Assembly: GCF_029852145.1 (NCBI RefSeq)
Contig: NC_079971.1
Coordinates: 14,720,667-14,784,666, forward strand
Source of the DNA: Microplitis mediator
Taxonomy: Eukaryota > Arthropoda > Insecta > Hymenoptera > Braconidae
Length of the DNA stretch: 64,000 bases
Direction of reading: 5' to 3'
Shown here: positions 23,528-35,494 of the stretch, one piece after another
Layout of the letters: the number at the start of each line of letters is the position of its first letter
Numbering within the stretch: position 1 is the first letter of the stretch
Program-made: the position numbers and the translations under genes
Notes under the pieces: model-generated
What the model was told of the DNA's origin: nothing
Seen by the model: the letters and a program-made list of their open reading frames with translations, nothing else
Databases searched by the model: none

Positions 23528-25375
23528 TACACTGATGGAAAAAATTAAAGGATCAAAAAAAAAATTCCAAATTTTTGGGCGATTTTCAACAGGCCCTAAC
23601 TTTGAGAGAAATGGTCGTACAAGAAATAAAAAAAAGGAAATTGTAGCTCCAAGTGTCTACTTTTTAGATTAGAACTTCAAAATTTTTTAGCGTCAGCGGT
23701 TTTTGAGTAATCTTAGAAAAACCAGCGACAAAAAAATTTTCATATTTTATGAATTTTTTTTTTGTCTTCGGGCGTGGAAGAAATTTTTTTTGCTTAACCA
23801 CTATAAGGATCGGATACCTTTATTATTTAGCTTTAATTTCTTTTTTTATGGATCTTGATACGTCCTCTTCTCGCCGAGATATTGGGCTTCAAGTGAAAAA
23901 CGATCCTTTTGTCTTTGATTATCGATATCTCAGAAACCAATGATCACACAGAAAGTTAATGGTGGGTTTTAAAAACTTGAATAAATTCCCTTTAACGACG
24001 AGCCATCGCTTTTTCGAAAAAAAAAATTTTTCCTATCGTCACATGAATTTAAAAATGCAAAAAAAAGGTCTTTTTGGGGTTTTTCGGAAAATCAAGCGCT
24101 GAAACGAAAACATTGTGGAAATCGATAATGTTAACTGTGCATTTTACAGTTCAATATGTCCAAAAAGACCCTACAGAGAGCCAGATCAATCCAACCAGCC
24201 GTTTTTTTGTTTCACTCGTTCAAATTTTTAAGAAAATTAAAAGATCACGCGTTTTGCTCTGAAAAGCTCATAATCTTTAAAAAGACGAAAAAAAAAAATT
24301 TCGGAGCATTGTCTACAATTTTATGGCAGACAGTGCTTAAATTTCCAAAAAAAAAAAAAGTTTTTTTTCAAAACAAAATTTTCAAAAAAAAAAAATTTTT
24401 TTTTTTGAAAATTTTGTTTTGAAAAAAACTTTCTTCTTTTTTAACACGTTTCCGCCGCTGCATTCCGTGATTTTACTGATCTCTCGGTCATTAAATTAAA
24501 AAAAAAATTTATTTTTTTGAAAATTTTGTTTTGAAAAAAAACTTTTTTTTTTTTTTGGAAATTTAAGCACTGTCTGCCATGAAATTGTAGACGAAGCTCC
24601 GAAAATTATTTTTTCCATCTTGTTAAAGATTATGAGCTTTTCAGAGCAAAAAACGTGATCCTTTAATTTTCTTAAAAATTTGATGGAGTGAAACAAAAAA
24701 ACGGCTGGTTGGATTGATCTGGCTCTCTGTAGGGTTTTTTTGGACATATTGAACTGTAAAATGCACAGTTAACATTATCGATTTCCACAATATTTTCGTT
24801 TCAGCGCTTGATTTTCCGAAAAACCCCAAAAAGCCCTTTTTTGTTGCATTTTTAAATTCATGTGACGATAGGAAAAATTTTTTTTTTTGAAAAAGTAATG
24901 GCTCATCGTTAAAGGGAATTTATTCAAGTTCTTAAAACCCACCATTAACTTTCTGTGTGATCATTGGTTTCTGAGATATCGATAATCAAAGACGAAAGGA
25001 TCGTTTTTCACTTGAAGCCCGATATCTCGGCGAGAAGTGGACGTATCAAGATCCATAAAAAAAGAAATTAAAGCTGAATAATGAAGGTATCCGATCCTCA
25101 TAGTGGTTAAGCCAAAAAAATTTCTTCCACGCCCGAAGACAAAAAAAAATTCAAAAAATATGAAAATTTTTTTGTCGCTGGTTTTTCTAAGATTACTCAA
25201 AAACCGCTGACGCTAAAAAATTTTGAAGTTCTAATCCAAAAAGTAGACACTTGGAGCTACAATTTCCTTTTTCTTTATTTCTTGTACGACCATTTCTCTC
25301 AAAGTTAGGGCTTGTTGAAAATAGCCCAAAAATTTGGAATTTTTTTTTGATCCTTTAATTTTTTCCATCATTGTA
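23528..25375. mobile_element. Foldback element, family B
   Basis: The ends are TACACTGATGGAAAAA and its near complement TTTTTCCATCATTGTA. The arms are reverse complements of about 850-900 bp with an A/T-rich centre near 24390-24440. Mirror ORFs (23749/24961, 24074/24641, 24156/24496) are the same arm read twice. Its first 35 bp resemble the family A ends (AAAAAATTAAAGGAnCAAAA), so the families share a terminal signal. Confidence 0.85.
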
Positions 25376-25499
25376 TTATTGAACTGAAGAATGAGTTACA
25401 TTATATTACGAGGTGATCGAAAGAGACCATAAAGACGAAGAGTTTGTATGATTCTGAATAAATTTTAGTACATTATGATATGATTTACTTGGGAAAAAT

Positions 25500-26030
25500 T
25501 ACATAAATTGTTATTTGTTTAACCTCTTGACACCGTTATCTTTTGAAATGATGAACTGACTCGTATGTTTGAGGTGTTAATCTTCGCGTTTTATCAAATT
25601 CTAGAGCTGATTGCATTTTGGCAACGTTTGATTGAGTTGTTTCAAAGATATTCGTGAAAAACTGATTTTGAACATTTCTTTCTCTGGCGATATCTCTCAA
25701 ATGAATGAGCCGGTTTTGATGTTTGAGGTGCCGATCGGCGCGTTTTATCAAATTCTAGAGCTGATTAAATTTTGGAAATGATTGATTCAGTCATTTTAAA
25801 GATATTCGTTAAAAACCGTTTTTTATCATTTTTTCTCCGATGATATCTCTTGAACTAATGAACCGATTTTGATGTTCACGGTAGCAATCGATGTGTTTTA
25901 TTGATGTCTCGAGTGTCTTAAGTTTTTTTAATGACTGATTTAAACGTTTCAATGAAAACCCGATTTCTAACATTTCTTTCTTCGACGATATCTCTCGAAT
26001 AAATGTTCCGATTGAGATGCATGTATGTAT
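25500..26030 (-). repeat. AACTTCCCGC-family fragment flanking the LINE
   Basis: It repeats the ATATCTCTcGAA..ATGAACCGATTTTGATGTT module four times and is interrupted by the LINE at about 26030. The other half resumes at 33480-33560 (GCAATCGATATGTTTTATTG), which dates the LINE as younger than this repeat. Confidence 0.65.
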
Positions 26031-26104
26031 GTATGTATTTATTTAATATGCCAAGGCAATCAGCCGAATGGCCAAGGTTTGTACATAGTTTTATAAATTT
26101 GTTT

Positions 26105-28745
26105 TTATAGCTAATCTTTCAGAACGTCTAGCTTCATCTTCAACAAATAATTCCCTAAGGTAACTAGGTTTTCCTGTTTGCAATAGTTTATAATAATAAG
26201 TGATTAAATAATATAGACGTCTTGACTTCACAGATTACCAATTTAATTTATGTCTGTACGGGTTAATATATTCATCTCTCTTTAGATTATAAATAAATCG
26301 TATTGAACTATTTAATGCTCACTGTAATTTTAGATTATTGTCAGCTGTAGCATCAATAAGCACTACAGTACAATAATCAATAAGGGGAAGAATAGTTGCA
26401 GTGACTAGAAGTTTTCTGATAGCAGTAGTATAAATATTCTTCCGACTTTTTAATGTATATAGAGCAGCATTTACTTTTCTAACAGTTTGTGAAACATAAT
26501 TTTTCCATAAGAGATCATTGTTTAACAATAAGCCCAGGCATTTTAGTTTACTATTTGACTCGATTATCAAAGATTTTGTTGTATTTAAGTTTACCTGTAA
26601 TCCATGATCTTTAGCCCAATCAGCAATCCCCTGTGCATCAATTGTTACTAATCTAATTGCTTCGATTACTGAAGTAGGTTTAAAGTGATAATATATATAT
26701 TTGTCGTCGGCAAACAGACCATATTTACAGTGTGTAATTTGTCGTACTACCAGATGTATAACTATTAAAAACAACATAGGCCCTAGGACTGAACCTTGGG
26801 GTACTCCCGATGTTATATCAAGGAACTCTAGTGGGTGGTTTTGATTATTTAATATTGATTGTGAGCGATTTGACAAGTAAGAGAAAAACCAAGTCACAGT
26901 TTTAATCGAAAAACCTAGTTCAAATAAAACCACTAATATCACCTTCGGGTTGACATAATCAAAAGCCTTGCTAAGGTCGAATAATACCAGCAGAGTTAAT
27001 TCACCTCTATCTATTGCACATCTGATATCCTCAGTGAGCTTAAAAAGGGCTGATTGAGTACTATGGAACTTTCTGAATCCAGATTGATATTTGTCAAGCA
27101 AATTATTTTCTTCTAAATATTCAACTACTTGATTTGCTATAATACGTTCAATTACTTTGCTTAAGTGCGATAAATTTGCAATTGGACGCGTATCAGACGG
27201 AGACTTTGGTGGACTAACTTTGTTTAGCGGTATTATAAAAACGATTTTTCAAATATGTGAGAAGATACCTGACTCAAGTGAACGATTAAACAGAGAAGTT
27301 AAGAATAGAGATATTTGTGGTATATGATCACGTAACCCACTCAGATTTAAGCCATCAGGACTTTTCCCTTTTGTCTTTTGAAGTATTAGATGTAGAGCTT
27401 TCGTCACATCAACAATGTCTATTTGGTGCCACTTAAAGGAGCATTCCACTTTTTTTTTATATAGGGAAGATAATGAATTTACAAAGTTTATATCACAAGG
27501 TGGATGTTTCCTTACTATATTTGCAAAATGCTCATTTAAAAGACTCGCATCAAAGTAATTCAGGGGTGAAGTTTGTTTTGTCTTTATTAATCCTAGGCGT
27601 TTAAGTTTATTCCAAATGGTTTTACCAGGTGATACAGTAGTTAGTTGACTTTTTAAGTAGTTTTCATGAGCATTATTTAATTCTAATTTTAGTTTCTTTC
27701 TCATATCCTTATAAAAAGCAAGTAATTTTTTATTTTTAGTTCTTTTTGCTCGCTTATAGAGAAAGTCACGCTCATGAGATTTATATTTAAGATCTTTGGT
27801 AATCCAGGAGTTTGAATTTCTAGTCACTTTAATGGTAATTTCAAGGGCATATTTGTTTAATATCTCTAAAACTCGACTTAAAAATAGATCAAGCAATTCG
27901 TTTGGATCAGAATTTTTTGTAATAATATCATCAAGTTTTAAGGCAATAACTAAGGCATTTGCTAGAGCATCATGATCATAATTTTTGTAATTTCTAAAAG
28001 TTATAAATTTATCGTGTAGTTTAGGACAGTTTAGATGATATTCACAATACAGCTAATTATGATCTGCTATAAAGGGAGATGTTGACTTATGAAAGGTACC
28101 TAATTTACTAATATTATCTACTAGGATTACATCCAGCCATGAATCGCCATGTCCACTGGGATGCGTAGTATTATAAGGTATACAATATTGGGATGATTCA
28201 TAAATGAATGTCTTTAGATGATTTGCTGTCCAAGTGTTATCTAATAGATTACAGTTTAGGTCTCCTGCTATAATTACATTTGTAAAATTTGTTGAATATT
28301 TCGTGAAGGTATTGAAAAATTCATGCAGCGTATGGCCATTTGGACGTCTGTAGACACCAGCTAGTAACGTATGCGAACCACAGGTCAACATAACATCTAA
28401 CATTATATATTCAGGTGAATTTATATCATCAGAGACTGAAGAGTACAATAATTTAGCTTTAATTGTTTTATGGATGTAGCAAGCTACACCCCCACCCTGT
28501 ACATAACGACCCGTGGCTGTATCAGATTTCTATCTCTTCTAAATAAAGAATAATCGTTAAAAGTGAGTAGATCATTATTTATGCTAGGTTTTAGCCAGGT
28601 TTCCACTAAAACAATAATATGAGGATTTTTCTCAACAATTTGCTGAGTTAATTGAGATATATGGCCAACAATACTATTTATATTAAAACTTAATACCCTT
28701 AAAGACGTAAATTTATCATTAGTACCATTTATTAAATCTTTTTTA
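26105..28745 (-). pseudogene. LINE ORF2: endonuclease and reverse transcriptase, broken
   Basis: From the N-terminus come the APE-type endonuclease pieces (LSFNINSI, LVETWL, GVYRRPNG, GDLNCNLL, SWLDVILVD, FIADHN), then a linker, then reverse transcriptase motifs (LDKYQSGFRK, LFDLSKAFDYVN, SGVPQGSVLGPMLF, LFADDKYIY, LKCLGLLL) and a C-terminal ALNSSIRFIYNLKRDEY segment. Defects: a one-base frameshift near 28523 (between LFRRDRN and DTATGRYVQ), TAG after ADHN near 28053, TGA for Trp near 27248, and stops near 26316 and 26250. The catalytic FADD box is present. The element copied itself by target-primed reverse transcription when intact. Confidence 0.93.
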
Positions 28746-29865
28746 TGTTAATCTTAATCAGATCTGATAATAATACGTTCAACTTCATCAGTTTTCCTTA
28801 CAAAAATTAAACCATTTCGTACCCAAACATATTTATAATTTAAAAATTTTGCTTTAGCTTTAGTCTTGAGAAGTAATTTATAAGTATCGGAATTTAAAAA
28901 TTCATTAACGTGAACCAGACCTCTGAATGTTTTCTCAACCAAAGTTGGGAAAACATCCTTTATATTTACTGTTTTTAAATGTTTTTTGGCACTAATTATG
29001 AAATCGCGAACTTCAGTAGATTTTAATTTTATTAAGTAAGAAGAATTTTTATTCTGGGGCTTATCATTCGCACTATTTGGTTTATTATTATTTTCGAATT
29101 TGCGGATTGATAAAATATCACTTTTTAAATTATGAACCTATAGTGTATCAAAGACAGTTTCGGTGATATCCAATGGAGATAAGCTAGCAGCTACAACATC
29201 TGGGATTCCCGAAATCACTAATTCTGATGATGAAGAAGTTCTTGTAGATGATGAGCTATCTGGATATAGCGTAGCCTGTGTCTTGAGCTTTGATAATTCA
29301 TCAATAAACAGCTGAGCAAGATCACGTCAAGTGGACCCCCCATTTTCCACTTGGTCATGAAAATTAAGTCTATGTATTTTTTTCGTATGTAGTCACTATG
29401 AAAAATTAATCCCTCAAACGATTTTTCAAAATTTTCATTTTAACAACAATTGTTTTTACAATAAAAATTTTGAGTACTTTTAATTAAAAAATAGATTCCA
29501 AAACAACCGTTAAAGATAAATTAATAAAATTTCCAGGATTTATTGTCGAATATCTATATTTTATAAAAGTATTAATAGCATAAAATTATTTGTTTATTAT
29601 CCCATTGTTAATTAACTTTTAAGTAAACAAATGAAAATTTCATTGACTTCTCTCTCAAAAAAAGAAACTTTTTTTCATGGATTACATGCGTTTATTATTA
29701 AAGTTTAAGATCCCAAAAGAAAATTTGAGTGCTCGTGATTAATTTAAACAATATGAATTTATTTATTACCACGCGCCGGTCGCTGAGCGTTCTCAATACA
29801 GTGCGCGGCCGAGCGTCTCAAGCTCTACTGCAGCTTTGGTTAGTCATGATTGAAAGTAACATTTA

Positions 29866-30860
29866 AAAATATTATTACTAAACAAATTTTATTTTTTTTA
29901 AACAATATCATGATTAATACAATAAAATAATTTTTTATTATTAAACTGAAACAGAGAAAACAAACTAATAATTAAATTTATTATTAATAAATAATAATTT
30001 AGAAATTATTATTAAGTGATTATTAACACATTAATTATTTATTAAATATTTTTTTTTTTTTTTATTATTGTTAACAGTGTATAGCATATTTATGCCTTTT
30101 ACACTTCTTGCCTTTAATCGCAATCGCTACCTTTTTCTATTCCCTCCTCTTTTTCATGCGGCTGTGGACCGACTTGTGCTTCTGTACTGCATTATTACGT
30201 GATGCCCTATACCCCACCTTTTTGCCGTGGGAGTATAGCGGCAAAGGGAAACCACAGAGAAAACCTTTTGCCAGTACAGCTGTCATTTTTCGGAGCAGGT
30301 GAAGTTCCAGTGATCGATAAAATTCCCATTTTACCGATCACTGGCTCTTCAGTCCGCGCCTAGCGCACAGAGACGTCCGATCAAGCTCAATGCATGGCTA
30401 AGCGGTCACCCAGCCAAACAGTAACCACGCTCGGTGCTGCTTAACTTTGATGATCGCCCGAGCCACACATGAACCGATCGGCTGCCTCTGCCCCTTAATT
30501 ATTTATTAAATAATAATCAGGCAAAAATAAGTAATGCCTAAATTTAATTATTAATTAATAATAATTTATAAATTATTATCAAGTAATTATTGATACATTA
30601 ATTATTTATTAAACAATAATCATGGAAAACTGACATATAACTAAACTGAATTATTAATCAATAATAACTTAGAAATTATTATTATCTAATAAATAATAAA
30701 TTAATTATTTATTAACCAATAATCAGGGAAAACTATCTAATAATTGAACTTAATTATCAGTTAGTTTTCCCTGTTTCAGTTTAATAATAAAAAATTATTT
30801 TATTGTATTAATCATGATATTGTTTAAAAAAAATAAAATTTGTTTAGTAATAATATTTTT
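29866..30860. mobile_element. Inner inverted-repeat element of tandem AT-rich units
   Basis: About 105-bp terminal inverted repeats starting AAAAATATTATTACTAAAC enclose roughly 110-bp tandem units (each with TTAATTATTTATTAAA.. and AATAATCAGGGAAAA). The tandem units are interrupted by the SINE at 30048-30494. It is nested within the 3.65-kb element. Confidence 0.7.
30048..30494 (-). mobile_element. 5S-rRNA-derived SINE (SINE3-like)
   Basis: On the minus strand the head (30485-30388) carries the 5S rRNA internal promoter elements: AAGTTAAGCAGCACCGAG (box A region) and GGCTGGGTGACCGCTT (box C). The body runs about 450 bp to a poly(A) tail (30048-30062 as T on +). A 17-bp direct repeat TTAATTATTTATTAAAT flanks it (30031-30047 and 30495-30511), consistent with LINE-mediated retroposition. 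The flanking tandem units contain similar words, so part of the repeat could be older, but the unit without the SINE reconstructs well. Confidence 0.82.
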
Positions 30861-30991
30861 AGGTAGATTTTTTTAAAAATCTAGGTATTGTATTTGTCCT
30901 CATGGTCGATTTTTCAAGGAATTTTGTCACAACCTATCATAATTAGTTGAGTAGAGTTCGAAAATACCATTCGTTGAAAAATTTATATATG

Positions 30992-31055
<64 letters not shown>

Positions 31056-32410
31056 ATAGAACCAAGTTTTGAGAACACGATTGCGCCTAGAATCCTTATC
31101 GGATCCTAATGAAATTTTTTACACTTATTCTATGGGCGATTACCACGGTCAAGTTCGAAGATGGGCTAAATCGTTCGATTAGTTTAGAAGATATGGCTGT
31201 TTCAAATTCCCACGATTTTTCAAAAAAAAAAAATTTTATCCACTTTCAAGTTCATATAACTTTAAAACTAAAACTCATAGATAATCTCCGTAAAAAGTAT
31301 TTGAAAGCTTGTCTAATAAGCTTTAATTTATGACCTTAAACTTGATGTTTTGATCATTTCTTCAAATAATTTGATAGCCTTAAAAATTTTAATGGAATCA
31401 AAAAATGTTGAAAATATGGTTTTCATTCAACATCATTTATGCATTTCCCATTACAATCAAATTTCGTCAATTGTATTTTATTGTGCACAAAATAACCTGT
31501 AAATTTCACAGCTATTTTATATTTTAAAAGTATTTCTTTTATTACTTATGATGTATCAAATGTACCTCTACGACGTATGATTATAGCTGGTCTTGTCATT
31601 ACGATAGCACCTACAGTTCTTATCGGATCTTAATGAAATTTTCCACACTTATTCTATAGGCGATTATCTTGATCAAGTTCAAAGATGGGCTGAATCGTTC
31701 AAATAGTTGTGAAGTTATGGCTGTTTGAAATTTCCATGAGTTTTCGAAAAAATCAGTTTTTATTCACTGTTGAAGTTCATATAACATTAAAACTAAAACT
31801 GATAGACAATTCCAGTAAAAAGTATTTCAAAGCTTTTCTAATAAGCTTTAATTAAAGACCTTCAACTTAATGTTTTGACCATTTCTAACAATAATTTGAT
31901 AGCCTTAAAAATTTTAATGGAATCAAAAAATGTTGAAAATATGGTTTTCATTTCACATAACTTATGCATTTCCCATTATAATACAATTTTGTCAGTTGTA
32001 TTATAGTGTGAACAAAATAACCTGTAAATTTCACTGCTATTTTATATTTTAAAAGTATTTTTTTTATTATTTATGCTGTTTCAATCGTACCTGTACGTCC
32101 TATAATTATAACTGATCTTGCCGTCGTAATAGTAATTATAATTATGATCTCATACTAATTAAAATTTCTATACTTGGTTTACGTGAAGGTTAGTTTAGTA
32201 CATTACCTATATAATGTTTTGTCAAATCAACTATCTGAAGTTCTCTATCGAAAATAGTCGTTGTCTTTTTTTACTCTCACTCTTAGAAAACGAGCCTAAT
32301 TTCATATCATGACTATACACTAACATGTATCACAAGATATGTATGTATGAAACTTTTTATATAGATTAATTGGAAAATCTACCTTCCATTTCGGCTGCCG
32401 AATGGCCTTT
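30861..32410. mobile_element. Repeat element with a ~540-bp internal duplication
   Basis: It starts AGGTAGATTTTTTTAAAAATC and ends near GGAAAATCTACCT, so it has short inverted termini, followed by the CGGCTGCCGAATGGCC module. Two modules (31080-31560 and 31600-32130) are diverged tandem copies sharing CTTATCGGATCnTAATGAAA. A (TA)n tract lies at 30986-31051. Related copies are at 5514-6780 (reverse) and 47398-47581 (start only). Confidence 0.65.
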
Positions 32411-33559
32411 TTAAATGTTACTTTCAATCGTGACTAACCAAAGCTGCAGTAGAGCTTGAGACGCTCGGCCGCGCACTGTATTGAGAACGCTCAGCGACCG
32501 GCGCGCGGTGATAAATAAATTCATATTGTTTAAATTAATCACGAGCACTCAAATTTTCTTTTGGGATCTTAAACTTTAATAATAAACGCATGTAACCCAT
32601 GAAAAAAAGTTTCTTTTTTTGAGAGAGAAGTCAATGAAATTTTCATTTGTTTACTTAAAAGTTAATTAACAATGGGATAATAAACAAATAATTTTATGCT
32701 ATTAATATTTTTATAAAATATAGATATTCGACAATAAATCCTGGAAATTTTATTAATTTATCTTTAACGGTTGTTTTGGAATCTAATTTTTAATTAAAAG
32801 TACTCAAAATTTTTATTGTAAAAAAAATTGTTGTTAAAATGAAAATTTTGAAAAATCGTTTGAGGGATTAATTTTTCATAGTGACTACATACGAAAAAAA
32901 TACATAGACTTAATTTTCATGACCAAGTGGAAAATGGGGGGTCCACTTGACGTGATCTTGCTCAGCTTTGAATCAGCTGCTGTTTTTGACTTATGTGTAT
33001 TTAATTCTTCTCTAAGTTCCGAGATACTGGCAGTATTTAAAGAAACATTTAGCTGCAGTGAATCCAATCGTTTAATGATCAAGTCTAATTTCTCAGTCAT
33101 CGAATGATTGGATGTAAGAAAAAAGTTCATCATCGAAGTTAGTTTTTCATCCGTATTTTTTGTCTCCCAGTTTTCTGGAAGACTTTGGAGAGCTGCATTA
33201 GACACTATTGAATCTAAGGACATGTTTGAATCAGTGAGAGCAAATGATAAAGTAGACGGCGTTATCGGTGATTGTAACGGTGAAGTAACAGATTTAGTAC
33301 TAGATGTAGATGAACTTCTAGTGAGATGCTTATTTTTCAATCCTATATCTTTGCTTTTAGTTGTTGAGGTCTTTGCGGTATTGGTTCCTAGATGTAATGT
33401 GAGAGGAGATTTAAGACTTGCTGATGAAGTTTCTTGAATATTTGCTTGCTTGTTGGTGACTGCTTTATGGTTGAGACAGCAATCGATATGTTTTATTGAG
33501 TTCTAGAGCTGATGACATTTTGAAGTTGATCGTCTAAATTGTTTCTGAGAAATTAAAAA

Positions 33560-33957
33560 AAAATTAGAAAAAAATTTCTCATCATTCCGAGGCCGAAAGT
33601 TCGATTGTCTTCTGTTTTTTGCGGGAAGAAATTTACACATTTCAGACTGCTCACAATTAGGGACAGTTTCGATTACTGAATTTTTTGTTTTATTTTTCCT
33701 CCCGTGACCTTATTGTCAACACTATTATATATGCGGCAATAAAATTATAATTTAAGTATATATGTAGTTTAAAATAATATAAATTTGCCAACTTATATAC
33801 ATGGAATAAATAAATAAAATAAGATAAAAATAATAAATGCAATAATATAATAAAAAATTAAAATTATTGATTTAAATTTCAATTTTTTGTGATTATTACG
33901 AGAAGTTAGATCAAAATATCACAGAATAAACAAACTTGTGTATAAAAAAAATCAATA
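33560..33957. other. AT-rich intron DNA, nothing recognised
   Basis: No ORF or repeat end is supported between the repeat remnant and the tyrosine recombinase remnant. Confidence 0.5.
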
Positions 33958-34284
33958 ACGAGTTCATCGGACTATTCGTCTGAAGAATCTAAAGCTGACG
34001 AAGTGCGACGAGATATTGCTGCAGAAGCTGCTGAAATCATCCAAAATTTAGCACCCAATAAAGATGTTTTATTAGTATATTTCAATGATTTATTTAAGAC
34101 GTTGGCACCCTTGATAATTTGGAGTCGCTGGACGATGCTGAGAACCATAATTAGTATTTATCATAGCGTCGAGATTAAAAATTACAATAGATGAAAGACC
34201 CTAATTAAGAATAATGCTAAAATTCATTGTCAGAAGAAGGCCAAAGTATTCTTATGGAATGACATTAAGAAGTTCATCGATGAG

Positions 34285-35181
34285 GGTTACCTGCGTTAAT
34301 ATCCCCGGACAAAATATCCCCGACAAAATATCCACGACAAAATATCCCCCGACATAATATCCACGCGACAAAATATCCCCGCGACAAAATATCTCCAGTC
34401 AAAATATCTCAGGATAAAATATCTTCATGACAAATTATATGTAGACAAAATATCCACGAATATTTACGTTGACCAAAATTTTTAATAAAAGCAATTTAAA
34501 ATAATAAGAAAGAAATAAGTATAAAACGTTAAAGATTATATTGAACTTCTTTACTAACATTAATAAAAATAATTGAATTGAAATACAAAAAAACGTAAAC
34601 TTATTGATTAATTTAATTACTGTAAGTAATATAATCTATTATCAACTATTAGTAATTACCAACTATTTAAGGTCACTTTTCATCAATAGTTTTAGTCAAA
34701 TTTAATATTAATCATAAATATCTGAATGCATCCGTTTGCAATAAAATTGTGCTCTTTTTTCAGAGGTTTTGGGTAAGTGTAATTACAAAAATATATTAAC
34801 ACACATACATGCAATAGTACGTGTCCTTTTTTTCAAGCATTTTGTGTGTGTGTAAATACATAAATATCTGAATGCATCCGTTTGCAATAAAATTGTGCCC
34901 TTTTTTCAGAGGTTTTGGGTGTGTGTAATCACAAAAATATCTAAACGCATCCACTTGTAATAAAATTATGCCCTTTTTTCACAAATTTCTTCATCGATTA
35001 TTCAACGATAGGGATATTTTGTCAACATATATTTTGTCATGAAGATATTTTATCCTGAGATATTTTGTCTGGAGATATTTTGTCGCGGGATATTTTGTCG
35101 CGTGGATATTATGTCGGGGGATATTTTGTCGTGGATATTTTGTCGGGGATATTTTGTCCGGAGATATTAACGCGTGTCACC
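34285..35181. mobile_element. Non-autonomous MULE, 897 bp
   Basis: It is flanked by an exact 9-bp direct repeat ATCGATGAG (34276-34284 and 35182-35190). The ends are GGTTACCTGCGTTAATATC and the inverse of GGTGACACGCGTTAATATC. Both subterminal regions carry tandem GACAAAATATCC-type words (left, 34311-34455) or their complement (right, 35030-35160). The core is AT-rich with a diverged duplication (34720-34800 and 34860-34940). Excision restores the recombinase frame at KKFIDE-APDDGY. Confidence 0.92.
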
Positions 35182-35494
35182 ATCGATGAGGCACCAGATG
35201 ATGGTTATTTAATTAAAAAAGTAAGGAACAATTATTATACAAATATTTGTTCCTGAAATTGTCATTTATGTACATATTTATTTATTTATAATAAGATAGA
35301 TTTATTTACAAGTATTTATAAAAACTTGAATCCAGATTGTTGCAATTTTCAATATTGCTGCCATCCTGAAGACAAAAACAGACTATCCTCGCACTCTTGT
35401 AATTGGCCCGAAATACCGCAGTAAAATTTTGCAATATAAAGCTCTACGACCTAAGGACTCAAATACGGATATGTTTTTTTTACAGCTTCGGAAG

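Larger units (their letters stand above)
29314..32963. mobile_element. 3.65-kb element with ~540-bp terminal inverted repeats
   Basis: The left (29314-29868) and right (32411-32963) arms are almost perfect reverse complements starting GAGCAAGATCACGTCAAGTG. The flanks carry AGCT on both sides (29310-29313, 32964-32967), and removing the element restores the LINE ORF1 frame, which fixes the boundaries. The arms contain a GC-rich patch CGCGCCGGTCGCTGAGCG. No transposase is seen; the interior consists of two further repeat elements and a SINE. The superfamily is unknown. Confidence 0.85.
26030..33480 (-). mobile_element. Non-LTR retrotransposon (LINE), 5'-truncated and interrupted
   Basis: Read on the minus strand, an ORF1 (33480 downwards), an endonuclease plus reverse transcriptase ORF2 (about 28740-26105) and a 3' end with GGCCATTCGGCTGATTGCC, then AATAAATACATACATACATA, make up a typical LINE of the Jockey/CR1-like branch. 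The (ATAC)n tail is usual for such elements. A 3.65-kb inverted-repeat element is inserted in ORF1 at 29314-32963. Several stops and one frameshift show it is inactive. Confidence 0.9.
28754..33480 (-). pseudogene. LINE ORF1 (nucleic-acid-binding protein), split by an insertion
   Basis: The N-terminal half (33480-32964) is Ser/Thr-rich with a coiled-coil-like stretch (LDLIIKRLDSLQLNVSLNT). The C-terminal half (29313-28754) has the ORF1 core (SELVISGIPDVV, NSSYLIKLKSTEVRDFI, YKYVWVRNGLIFVRK) also known from baculovirus FP-like and LINE ORF1 proteins. Removing 29314-32963 with one AGCT copy rejoins the frame exactly (..AADSKL-FIDELSK..). One extra TAG near 29140 is present. It is an RNA/DNA-binding accessory of the LINE, now dead. 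Confidence 0.85.

Noticed and set aside
24074..24829. Mirror ORFs at 24074/24641 and 24156/24496
   Set aside because: Same explanation: arms of the family B foldback element.
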